A stretch of DNA of 30,000 nt, taken from Neocallimastix lanati (nom. inval.) (Eukaryota > Neocallimastigomycota > Neocallimastigomycetes > Neocallimastigales > Neocallimastigaceae). The translations under genes were made by a program, and so were the position numbers. Shown here one piece after another: positions 8,528 through 17,708 of the stretch (positions are counted from its first letter, which is position 1; each line of letters starts with the position of its first letter). The notes under the pieces are model-generated. The model saw only the letters and a program-made list of their open reading frames with translations, was not told the DNA's origin and ran no database searches. The DNA lies in assembly GCA_016946835.1 (NCBI GenBank), contig JACVTC010000083.1, positions 692,501 through 722,500 of the forward strand. The letters run 5' to 3'.

Positions 8528-9423
8528 TGTAATAATTCTATTAAGAACTAACTCAAAATAGAATTATTAACTACAACTTAACGACTAATTCATTAAGTTG
8601 AGAAAATAAAATAAAATAAATTTTTTTTTTACCTTTAATGTAGAGTTTATTATAAAATTAATTATAATAATAACACAAAATGTAAGAGAAGAATTGTTTG
8701 TATAAATTGATCTTAAAAATATGTTTTTGAATAAAATATTTTTATTAATTTATTAAAGTTAAAAATATAAAAATGTTACTATTATAACTATGTTTTTTTT
8801 TATAATAATAACTCTTGATTTCTCAAAGAGAACTCAAGAGCCTTATTTATATTTTTTTATGAAAATAAGGTTAAATAAGAAAGGGTTTTCTAATCTTAAC
8901 AAATCTCTTATCTAGGAAAAGATTAGATAGAAAAACCTAGATAAGTTTTCGATCGATATTCTATCCATATCGATCATCGCATTAATTAAGTAAAACCGAT
9001 TACTTCTAAAAAGTAATTGGAAAAAATCTTAATTAACCGATTTTCCAATCTAATGATCGAAAATAAAAGAATAAAATAATAAAAGATATTTCGATCATAT
9101 AATTTATCCTTATATTAAAAATATAAAATTAAATAGTTAATAAAATACAGAATACATTATAAAATACAGAATACATTATAAAATACAGAATACATTATAA
9201 AATACAGAATAGAATACAATACAAAATACATTAGTTACAGTAGAGAATTTAACATATTGTAAATATATTATTTAAAATTAATTAAATAAATTTTGTTAAA
9301 TTAATGAATATTTAAAATTAAATTAAATAAATTTAATAAATATTATATGTAATTAAATAAAGTTATAATAACTTAACTAAGAAAATATAATTATTTGTTA
9401 GCAAATAATTATAGATTCTTACA
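8528..9423 (-). repeat. Element 1 5' LTR (family A)
   Basis: 896 bp matching 2256-3151 and bounded by GTTGA at 9424-9428. Its U5 end, next to the primer site, carries a perfect 13-bp hairpin (8530-8542/8557-8569, 14-nt loop), resembling the U5 stems that flank primer sites in other retroelements. Confidence 0.95.
8805..8851 (-). promoter_or_regulatory. Element 1 core promoter and self-primer segment
   Basis: TATAAATA (8851-8844) is followed 35 nt later by AAGAGTTATTAT (8816-8805), the predicted RNA 5' end. Between them lies a dyad, CTCTTGA...TCAAGAG with TTCTC/GAGAA inside. The same spacing of 35 nt is seen in LTR B (16452/16487) and LTR C (17384/17419). Confidence 0.65.
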
Positions 9424-9428
9424 GTTGA
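9424..9428. repeat. GTTGA duplication between element 1 and LTR B
   Basis: It is the distal target duplication of element 1 and at the same time the proximal one of LTR B, which starts at 9429 in the opposite orientation. Confidence 0.9.
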
Positions 9429-9477
9429 TGTAAGAATCTATAATTATTTTTAAATAAAATAATTATATTTTCTTAGT
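9429..9477 (+). repeat. LTR B, left fragment (family A, interrupted)
   Basis: It begins TGTAAGAATCTATAATTATT like LTR C at 16801 and breaks at TTAGT (9473-9477), where element 2 starts. It continues at 15877. The orientation is opposite to element 1. Confidence 0.88.
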
Positions 9478-10129
9478 TGTCAAGGATTTGATACAAATTA
9501 ATTTATATTTAATACTACAAAAATAACAATTTAATTATAAATATAATTTGTACTCCTTAAATCCTTGTACCGTTCATAACCAAATTAATATTGTATTACA
9601 TATTAATTAATATTATCCCTTTTATACATTATTGAACCCCTAATATATTAATTGATTAATATTGTATTACATATTAATTAACATTATCCCTTTTTATATT
9701 AATTAATATAGTTGAATATTATTTATAAAAATTGTTTTTTTATTAATTATATTATTTTATATATTTTTATTATCTTATATTATATATGTATTATTCTATT
9801 ACTTTATATATTAAAATTATATTTTATATTGTTATCTTTAAATTAGTATTTATTAAAATATATTATTAAATATTTTATATTGTTTTTCAAAATATAAAAG
9901 AACTAAAAAATATTCTTTTTTTAAATCTTTGTAAGATTATTATTTACAAATAATCTGATAACTTTATAATAAAACATATTAAATAAAAATATAGTTAATT
10001 AAAAGTTTAATAATAAAATAATATTTTATATTTGAATAAATCAATTTATAAAATAAAATAATATCAAAAGGTTATTAGATTAAAGGCTTCCAACCAAGTT
10101 TACCCTTTAATCTAAGTACCAACTTAACA
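9478..10129 (+). repeat. Element 2 5' LTR
   Basis: It starts TGTCAAGGATTTG and ends ACTTAACA. The first 100 bases contain an inverted repeat (CAAGGATTT/AAATCCTTG with CAAATTA/TAATTTG inside). Near the end, a perfect 12-bp hairpin (10075-10086/10104-10115) sits 14 nt before the primer site. Confidence 0.95.
9893..9941 (+). promoter_or_regulatory. Element 2 core promoter and self-primer segment
   Basis: TATAAAAG (9893-9900) is followed 38 nt later by GTAAGATTATT (9931-9941), the exact complement of the sequence at the LTR/internal junction. A weak dyad AAAGAA/TTCTTT lies between. The same arrangement recurs at 20736-20785 and 21860-21910. Confidence 0.65.
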
Positions 10130-10139
10130 ATAATCTTAC
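10129..10139 (+). other. Self-primer binding site of element 2
   Basis: AATAATCTTAC, whose first A is the last LTR base, is perfectly complementary over 11 nt to GTAAGATTATT at 9931-9941. Eleven is also the length known for the Tf1 self-primer. No tRNA-like TGG primer site is present in the 34-nt leader. Confidence 0.72.
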
Positions 10140-10163
10140 CGCTATTTTAGAAACTTCCTTGGA

Positions 10164-11387
10164 ATGCCTAAAATTGGCCTAAGACGCTCGGGAATGTATT
10201 CAGCTAGATCGGATGAAGAAATGGATATGAATAAAGAAGACTCAGTACAACAATTGCGATCCGAAGCCACCCAAGCTTGTACCACCTTAGCAGAAGGTGT
10301 TCAACAGTTAAGAAATGATACCTCACAAGCTTGTAATAGTATAGTTTCTGGGGTGAATGAAAACTTCGTTTCCAAAGAAGACTTACAAAATTACCATCAA
10401 GAGGTAATGAAACAATTCGGAGCTTATGATAAAATGAATAATGAAATATTGGCCTCTTTAGAATCTTTGAAGAAGGCTACCCTCTACTTTAAGCATGAAT
10501 TATGTAATAAAACTCAAGTAGAAAATACTTCTTCTGGTGCTACCTCGTCGATACCGTTGACATCTGGAAATCCTACGGTAAACCTCCATTCTGTTTTCGA
10601 TGATAATATCTCAACTACTACAAGATATGACAATGATCATGATGTTATCATGCAATCTGCTTACCCTATTAATATTCCTCAAGTTCCCGATCCAGGTTTG
10701 TTTTCAGGTGATATTTCTGAAACCGAACTTTTCTGTCAACTGTGTGGGGACACATTTAAAACCTATCCATGTAAGTCTTGGCCTGAAGATTCGAAAATCA
10801 ACTTTGTGCAATCAAGATTAAGAGAAGCTGCTAGAAGTTGGTACCAAACAAAATATTCCAGTAGTTCTCCTGCTTCCCTAGAGGCTCTTCTTAATGAATT
10901 AAAAGAAGCTTTTCCTGATGTTGTCAGCAAAAAGTTAAAGAAAATTAATTTAATAAATCTTAAACATTCTCATGGTAATATTAAGGACTATATCGATTCT
11001 TTCCGTAAACTAACAGCTGATCTTGGTTGGCCTGAAGAACCATTAGTATTATTTTTCTATAATGGTCTTCATCCAAAATTTAAAGAAGAAATTAATAAAA
11101 TGGAGAAGTTTCCAGAGAAAATAGAAGAAATTACAACAAAGTGCATATTGTTTGAATCTTCTCAAGAAACTAAATTAAAGATAAATCAATTAACCAGCAA
11201 TAAAAATTATAAGAGAAAGAACTCTCATTCTTATCCCAATAGTGAAAACAAGAATAAGAATAATAACAATTATTACAATCATAGTAAAAATAATAACTTC
11301 CATAATAATAAATCTAAGGTTAATTCCAGTTACAACAACCGAGAAAATTATGTTACCGAAGTCCAAAAAATTAACTCAAAAAACTAG
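10164..11387 (+). CDS. gag: Gag protein of element 2
   Basis: 407 residues, starting at the first ATG, 34 nt after the LTR. The N-terminal ~130 residues contain repeated heptad-like segments (QLRSEATQACTTLAEGVQQL and a similar copy), probably a coiled coil. Residues about 175-330 form the retrotransposon Gag domain (FSGDISETELFCQLCGDTF, AARSWYQTKY, LTADLGWPEEP). The tail is rich in N, K and Y without a CCHC knuckle; basic residues may bind RNA instead. The frame ends with ...AA AAA CTA G at a -1 slippery heptamer, so some ribosomes continue into pol. Gag forms the virus-like particle in the cytoplasm. Confidence 0.92.
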   Translation: MPKIGLRRSGMYSARSDEEMDMNKEDSVQQLRSEATQACTTLAEGVQQLRNDTSQACNSIVSGVNENFVSKEDLQNYHQEVMKQFGAYDKMNNEILASLESLKKATLYFKHELCNKTQVENTSSGATSSIPLTSGNPTVNLHSVFDDNISTTTRYDNDHDVIMQSAYPINIPQVPDPGLFSGDISETELFCQLCGDTFKTYPCKSWPEDSKINFVQSRLREAARSWYQTKYSSSSPASLEALLNELKEAFPDVVSKKLKKINLINLKHSHGNIKDYIDSFRKLTADLGWPEEPLVLFFYNGLHPKFKEEINKMEKFPEKIEEITTKCILFESSQETKLKINQLTSNKNYKRKNSHSYPNSENKNKNNNNYYNHSKNNNFHNNKSKVNSSYNNRENYVTEVQKINSKN

Positions 11388-14300
11388 ATAATGGACTTCC
11401 CAAGAAGTCCTCTCCGATTAAAACTATTCAATATAATTATCCAACTTTAAACCCTCCTCTTCCTAATTCTTTCTTTTTGTTTAAATCATTTATCCCAACA
11501 ATAAACAAAAGGAACAAAAACATTAAATTACAAACCAAATCAATGTTAGATTGTGGTTCTTACTGCAATTTTATTTCTACCAATTTAATCTCTCGGTTAA
11601 ATCTTGTACCTCAAAAACTTAATAATAAAATATATATAAAAGGTATTAGTGGTGATACAGATTCCATTAATGAATTTGTGTCTTTAAATTTTCAACTAAA
11701 AATCAAAATTAACAATACGTTTCATTTAATCAAATTTAAAGAAAAATTCCTTGTGTCAAAACATATTCCAGTGGATTTACTCCTTGGAAATCAATTTATG
11801 AAAAACTATAAAATACATTTTAGTTATGATAATCATTATCTTTACTCTACTTTTAAAATCTCAAAATTTAAATCAAGAATTATAAAGAATTTTAAACAAA
11901 ATGCGAATTCAATTAATTTTTATGAAGGATTACCCTATAATTACAACTTTTTAATCTATTCTTTTCTTTCAAATAAGGTATCAGAGGATTCTGAAGAACC
12001 TGATATTGAGCGTATTCCTGAACAATATAAAGACCTTGCAATAGTCTTCAGTAAAAAGGAAGCAGATAAGCTTCCTCCCCATCGTTTAACGGACTGTGAG
12101 ATCAATCTTCAACCAGGTGCTACTTTACATTATGGACCAATCTACCCGCTTACATTGGAAGAATCAGAAGTTTTAAAAGATTACATAAAGGAAAACGAAA
12201 AGAAAGGATTTATTAGAGAATCTCACTCCCCAGCCGGCTATCCTGTTCTCTTTCAAAAAAAGAGTGATGGTTCTCTCCGACTCTGCGTTGACTACAAACG
12301 TTTAAATGCGGTTACTATTAGAAATTCCTATCCTTTACCGCTCATCAACGACATTATTGAACGAGTCAAAGGAGCCAAGTACTTTACTAAATTGGACTTG
12401 CGCTCCGCATATAATTTAATTCGTATAAAGGAAGGCGATGAATATAAAACAGCTTTCCGTACTAAGTATGGACATTACGAATATTTAGTAATGCCATTTG
12501 GTCTTAAAAATGCACCTGCAATCTTCCAATCTTTTATTAACTCTGTCCTTCGTCCATTCTTAGAGAAATCGGTAATACTCTACCTAGATGACATTCTAAT
12601 TTATTCTAATTCATTAGATGATCATCATCAAACTGTACGTGAGGTTCTCAAAAAGCTTATTGACAATAATTTATATGCTAAACTTTCGAAATGTGAATTC
12701 GATAAAGAGGAAGTCGAATTCCTTGGACATATCATTTCTGGTTCTGGTGTGTCCACTGATCCAAAGAAGATCAAATCAATCAAAGAATGGCCCATTCCAA
12801 AAAACGTAAAAGAGGTTCAAAGGTTTCTTGGTCTTTGCAATTACTATAGAAGATTCGTAAGGAATTTTGCTGCTATTGCTAAACCTTTGCATGCTTTAAC
12901 CAAGAAAGGAAGGAAGTTTGTTTGGTCTAAAGATTGTGATACCTCCTTCTCAATTCTCAAAAAACGTTTAACTTCTTCCCCTCTCCTCATGCATCCTGAC
13001 TTAACAAAACCTTTTATTGTTGAGTGCGATGCTAGTAACTTTGCTATTGGAGCAGTTCTTTCCCAGTATGATAATGATAATAAGCTTCATCCTATTGCTT
13101 ATTTTTCTCGTAGTCTTAACAATGCCGAAATAAACTATTCGATTACCGATAAGGAACTTTTATCAATTAAAGAAGCTTTCTCATCATGGCGTCACCTTTT
13201 GTTAGGTGCTAAATTCAAGATTAAAGTTTTTACTGACCATAGAAATCTTCTATATACCCTTGGAGGGAAGATAGGTAATCAACGTCAACATCGTTGGCAT
13301 CTATTCTTCCAAGAATACGACTTTGAACTTATCTATCGCCAAGGTAAAAAGAATGGCAAACCCGATTCGTTATCCAGAAGACCAGACTACCAAAAGGAAG
13401 ATATAGAGGATAAACCTGAGTTTATCTTAGACAGTAAGAATATTGGTAAAATCCCATGTTTAATTAGTATAACTAACGATCTTCTCAATAATATTAAAAT
13501 AAACTTAAAGAATGATAAGGTTGCTGAGGATCTTCGTATATATTTTTCTGAAAATAATGTCTCTCAAGGTTTCCCTTATAAACCATTTCGCAAAATGAAT
13601 AAGTTTAAATTAGAAAATGATTTAATATTCTACAACAATCTTATTTACATACCAGATCAACTTCGTTTAGATATTTTAACTCGTTATCATGAGAAACCTG
13701 CTGCGGGTCATTTTGGTGTCAAAAGAACTTTGGAGTTGATCTCAAGAAACTTTTGGTGGCCCAAGATGGAAGATGATGTTAAGAATTTTGTAAAGTCGTG
13801 TGAAACATGTATGAGAAACAAAAAATCTAGGCACCGAAAATTTGGGTTACTTCAACCGCTTGACGTTCCAGAAAGACCTTGGAAATCAATCGAAATTGAT
13901 TTCTTATGTGGTCTTCCACCATCCAAAGGTAATACGGTGATTATGGTTGTAGTTGATAGATTTTCAAAAATGATACACCTTATTCCCTTCAAAGATATTC
14001 CAAATTCCGTACAAACAGCCAAAGCTTTTATCAATAATATCTATAAGCTCCATGGTCTACCCTATGATATTATTACGGATAGAGGTTCACAGTTTACGAG
14101 TGAACTTTGGCAAGAATTTCTATTCTTATTAAATATTAAATCGAAAATAGCTACTACTGACCACCATGAAACCGTAGGTCAAGTTGAACGATGCAATTCT
14201 TTCATCGAACAATACCTTCGCTGCTTCTCAAGATCTTTCTATCATGATGATTGGGTTGATTTTCTTCCACTTGCTGAATTTGCTTATAACAACTCAATTC

Positions 14301-14947
14301 ATCCTTCCACTAACGAAACTCCCTTTTTTATCAACTATGGATTTCATCCTTACATGGATGAATATACACTACTCCCTACTTGTAACATTAATCATAAAAT
14401 GGTTCAAAAAGTTTATGAAAGTTTTAACCATGTTAAAGAAGTTCTTCTCCGATCCCAAGAGCTATATAAACGTTCTGCTGATAGAAAAAGAATTACCGCT
14501 CCTTCTTACAACATTGACGATTTGGTGTGGATTCAAGCTCCCCCTTCGTTAAATATAGAATCAAGCTCAAAACTAGCTCCATGCAAATTTGGTCCATACA
14601 AAGTAACCAATGTTTTACATAATAATAATTATGAAATTGAACTTAAAAATTCACCCTTTCCTAAGCATCATAACGTTTTCCACGTCTCTGAACTCGAACC
14701 ATTCACACCAGTGCCTGAAAAGTTTAGAAAACGATATAAAGATCCTGAGTCTATTAAGGATATTATTGAAATTGCGGGTTTTAGAACTAACTATAAGAAG
14801 AAACAATACGAATATAAAATCCGTTATAAATATCGTTCCTCCTATAATTGGGTATCTTCTTCTGAAGTTGAAGATAATCCAAGAAACCAAAATATTTTTA
14901 TTAAATACATTAATAATAATAGGAAACCAGTCTCGATCTCATATAGT

Positions 14948-14953
<6 letters not shown>
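11375..14953 (+). CDS. pol: Pol polyprotein of element 2, expressed by -1 frameshift
   Basis: The frame opens after a stop at 11372-11374 and has no suitable early ATG. Entry is by -1 slippage at 11378-11384, giving a Gag-Pol of about 1596 residues. The protease motif is LDCGS at 11546-11560, with Cys where DSG/DTG is usual. Reverse transcriptase has LDLRSAYNLIR and YLDDILIYS (DD at 12587-12592). RNase H has VECDASNFA, DKELLSI and TDHRNLL. Integrase has an HHCC finger (about 13688-13820) and the triad D (13898), D (14078) and E (14186), DD35E. A GPY/F-like GPYKV and FHVSELEPF are followed by a roughly 55-residue chromodomain-like tail (about 14750-14920, YEYKIRYKYRSSYNWV). It is closely similar to element 1 Pol in RT, but clearly a different family. 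Confidence 0.95.
11378..11413 (+). promoter_or_regulatory. -1 programmed ribosomal frameshift signal (gag/pol)
   Basis: The heptamer A_AAA_AAC (11378-11384) is in the correct phase with gag codons (tca aaa aac) and is followed at once by the gag stop TAG. After an 8-nt spacer comes a perfect 7-bp stem, GGACTTC-CCAA-GAAGTCC (11393-11410). Slipping by -1 gives codon CTA and the pol frame. Heptamer, phase, spacer and stem all fit the canonical retroviral signal. I did not identify a pseudoknot partner with certainty. Confidence 0.88.

Positions 14954-15034
<81 letters not shown>
14952..15034 (+). repeat. 83-bp A homopolymer after pol
   Basis: An unbroken run of A directly follows the pol stop codon (its last two bases are included) and lies inside the element, 185 bp before the 3' LTR. 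Length may be affected by assembly or slippage. Confidence 0.75.
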
Positions 15035-15038
<4 letters not shown>

Positions 15039-15078
15039 TCTTTAAAAATATATTCAACACAATTTATTTCTCCAACTA

Positions 15079-15205
15079 ATTTGAAATTCACATGGCCAAT
15101 TGAACATTTATGTTCAAGTGAATTTCAAATACTTCTTGAGTACTCTTTTGAATAAACTAATATCAAAAATATTAGTATTCTTGAATTCGCCTGGAATGCG
15201 AATTC
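15079..15205 (+). other. Array of hairpins in the 3' UTR of element 2
   Basis: There are three consecutive perfect stem-loops: 15079-15091/15118-15130 (13 bp) enclosing 15100-15107/15110-15117 (8 bp, TT loop); 15156-15163/15169-15176 (8 bp, 5-nt loop); and GAATTCGC (15183-15190)/GCGAATTC (15198-15205). They fill the space between the A tract and the polypurine tract. A structured RNA signal is likely; its role (3' end formation, packaging, stability) is open. Confidence 0.6.
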
Positions 15206-15207
15206 TT

Positions 15208-15217
15208 GGAGAGAGCG
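15208..15217 (+). other. Polypurine tract of element 2
   Basis: GGAGAGAGCG directly precedes the 3' LTR (15219), the standard place for the plus-strand primer. Element 1 has only a weaker AACAGAGCAA (3152-3161 region, minus strand) in the same position. Confidence 0.65.
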
Positions 15218-15218
15218 T

Positions 15219-15871
15219 TGTCAAGGATTTGATACAAATTAATTTATATTTAATACTACAAAAATAACAATTTAATTATAAATATAATTTGTACTCCTTA
15301 AATCCTTGTACCGTTCATAACCAAATTAATATTGTATTACATATTAATTAATATTATCCCTTTTATACATTATTGAACCCCTAATATATTAATTGATTAA
15401 TATTGTATTACATATTAATTAACATTATCCCTTTTTATATTAATTAATATAGTTGAATATTATTTATAAAAATTGTTTTTTTATTAATTATATTATTTTA
15501 TATATTTTTATTATCTTATATTATATATGTATTATTCTATTACTTTATATATTAAAATTATATTTTATATTGTTATCTTTAAATTAGTATTTATTAAAAT
15601 ATATTATTAAATATTTTATATTGTTTTTCAAAATATAAAAGAACTAAAAAATATTCTTTTTTTTAAATCTTTGTAAGATTATTATTTACAAATAATCTGA
15701 TAACTTTATAATAAAACATATTAAATAAAAATATAGTTAATTAAAAGTTTAATAATAAAATAATATTTTATATTTGAATAAATCAATTTATAAAATAAAA
15801 TAATATCAAAAGGTTATTAGATTAAAGGCTTCCAACCAAGTTTACCCTTTAATCTAAGTACCAACTTAACA
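15219..15871 (+). repeat. Element 2 3' LTR
   Basis: 653 bp, matching 9478-10129 except for one extra T at about 15662. TTAGT follows at 15872. Confidence 0.95.
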
Positions 15872-16795
15872 TTAGTTAAGTTATAATTATAACTTTATTT
15901 AATTATATAATATTTATTCATTTAAATATTATTAATAATTTATTAAACTCAATATTAAATAATCATTAATTTAATACAACAAATTTATTTAATTAATTAT
16001 TATTTATACATTTATAAATAATTATAGTTTATTTAATTATATATTTAATTATTAAATTTATTAGTCTTAGTTTATTTATTTAATTAAATTGTAAACAAAT
16101 ATATTATGTATTCTAATATGTACTTAATAATGTATTCTGTATTTTGTTTATTAATATCATTATTATGTTATTTTCCTTATTTGTAAATTTATGATTTTAT
16201 GGTCGAAATATCTTTTATTATTTTATTCTTTTATTTTCGATCAATTAAATTAGATTAGCTAATCGGTCAATTAGGGTTTTTCCCAATCACTTTTTAAAAG
16301 TAATTGGTTTTACCTAATTGATACGATGATCGATATGGATAGAATATCGATCAAAAATCTTATCTAGGTTTTTCTCTCTAATCTTTTCCTAGATAAGAGA
16401 TTTGTTAAGATTAGAAAACATTTTTTAATTTAACCTTATTTTTCAAAAAAGTATAAATAAAGCTCTTGAATTCTCTTTGAGAAATCAAGAGTTATTATTA
16501 TAACAATTATAATATAGTAATAACATTAATAAAATTTTTATATTTCTATTTTAATAAAGTAAGTTTTAATAAAAAACAAATTTAAAAAAAAAAAAATAAA
16601 ATAAAATAATCTTTTCTCTTTGACAATTTTGTGTTATTAGTTTATTATAATTAGTTATAATAAACTCTCTCTTATAGAAGATAAGTATATTTATCTTTTT
16701 TTTGTTTTCTCAATTTAATAATAATTATTATTTAGTTATTATTAAGTTGTAGTTAATAATTTAATTCTAATTAATTTTATAATTAAATTATTACA
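15872..16795 (+). repeat. LTR B, right fragment (diverged family A solo LTR)
   Basis: The first five bases repeat the target TTAGT. The rest continues LTR B (total about 968 bp with 9429-9477). It aligns along its length with LTR C but with many substitutions and indels. It keeps TATAAATA (16452-16459) and the self-primer AAGAGTTATTAT starting at 16487 with the 35-nt spacing, and ends TTATTACA. No internal region follows, so it is a solo LTR. Confidence 0.85.
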
Positions 16796-16800
16796 GTTGA
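16796..16800. repeat. GTTGA between LTR B and LTR C
   Basis: Five bases shared as target duplication by two neighbouring solo LTRs. Confidence 0.88.
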
Positions 16801-17703
16801 TGTAAGAATCTATAATTATTTGCTAACAAATAATTATATTTTCTTAGTTAAGTTATTATAACTATAACTTTATTTAATTACATATAATATTTATTAAATT
16901 TATTTAATTTAATTTTAAATATTCATTAATTTAACAAAATTTATTTAATTAATTTTAAATAATATATTTACAATATGTTAAATTCTCTACTGTAACTAAT
17001 GTATTTTGTATTGTATTTTATTCTGTATTTTATAATGTATTCTGTATTTTATAATGTATTCTGTATTTTATAATGTATTCTGTATTTTATTAACTATTTA
17101 ATTTTATATTTTTAATATAAGGATAAATTATATGATCGAAATATCTTTTATTATTTTATTCTTTTATTTTCGATCATTAGATTAGATTAGAAAATCGGTT
17201 AATTAAGATTTTTTCCAATTACTTTTTAGAAGTAATCGGTTTTACTTAATTAATGCGATGATCGATATGGATAGAATATCGATCGAAAACTTATCTAGGT
17301 TTTTCTATCTAATCTTTTCCTAGATAAGAGATTTGTTAAGATTAGAAAACCCTTTCTTATTTAACCTTATTTTCATAAAAAAATATAAATAAGGCTCTTG
17401 AGTTCTCTTTGAGAAATCAAGAGTTATTATTATATAAAAAATATAGTTATAATAGTAACAATTTTATATTTTTAACTTTAATAAATTAATAAAAATATTT
17501 TATTCAAAAACATATTTTTAAGATCAATTTATACAAACAATTCTTCTCTTACATTTTGTGTTATTATTATAATTAATTTTATAATAAACTCTACATTAAA
17601 GGTAAAAAAATTTATTTTATTTTATTTTCTCAACTTAATGAATTAGTCGTTAAGTTGTAGTTAATAATTCTATTTTGAGTTAGTTCTTAATAGAATTATT
17701 ACA
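16801..17703 (+). repeat. LTR C (family A solo LTR)
   Basis: 903 bp from TGTAAGAATC to ATTATTACA, close to the element 1 LTR in inverse orientation, with only scattered differences (for example TTTTATTC for TTCTATTC in the repeat region). TATA at 17384-17391 and self-primer start at 17419. GTTGA follows at 17704-17708, then unrelated sequence. It most likely arose by LTR-LTR recombination of a former full element. Confidence 0.9.
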
Positions 17704-17708
17704 GTTGA

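Larger units (their letters stand above)
2256..9423 (-). mobile_element. Element 1: complete Ty3/gypsy LTR retrotransposon
   Basis: A 7168-bp element with 896-bp LTRs at 2256-3151 and 8528-9423, no LTR difference seen by eye, TGTAA...TTACA ends and a 5-bp GTTGA duplication on both sides. One open reading frame (7208-3165) encodes gag, protease, reverse transcriptase, RNase H and integrase in the Ty3 order. The leader between 5' LTR and gag is 1.3 kb, with poly(A) tracts and structured islands. The primer site is self-complementary to the LTR. The intact frame and matching LTRs indicate a very recent, probably active copy, placed 16 bp upstream of tRNA-Ile. Confidence 0.95.
9478..15871 (+). 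mobile_element. Element 2: complete chromovirus-like Ty3 element
   Basis: A 6394-bp element with LTRs at 9478-10129 (652 bp) and 15219-15871 (653 bp). The only difference I saw is T7 against T8 in one T run. The ends are TGTCAAGG...CTTAACA and the target duplication is TTAGT (9473-9477 and 15872-15876). Gag and pol are separate frames joined by a -1 frameshift signal. It is inserted inside LTR B, so it is younger than that LTR. The integrase carries a chromodomain-like tail. Near-identical LTRs and intact frames indicate recent mobility. Confidence 0.95.

Noticed and set aside
14952-15034. A tract as the tail of a LINE or processed pseudogene
   Set aside because: It lies within an LTR element bounded by matching LTRs and target duplications, so no separate retroposon needs to be assumed.
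14610-15155. Frame ending in a long poly-lysine stretch
   Set aside because: Shadow of pol continued through the A83 tract; the real pol frame is fully supported by domains.
16796-16800. LTR B-GTTGA-LTR C as the junction of an integrated two-LTR circle
   Set aside because: The two LTRs differ strongly in sequence and the 5 bp equal the target duplication at both other junctions, so separate insertions fit better.
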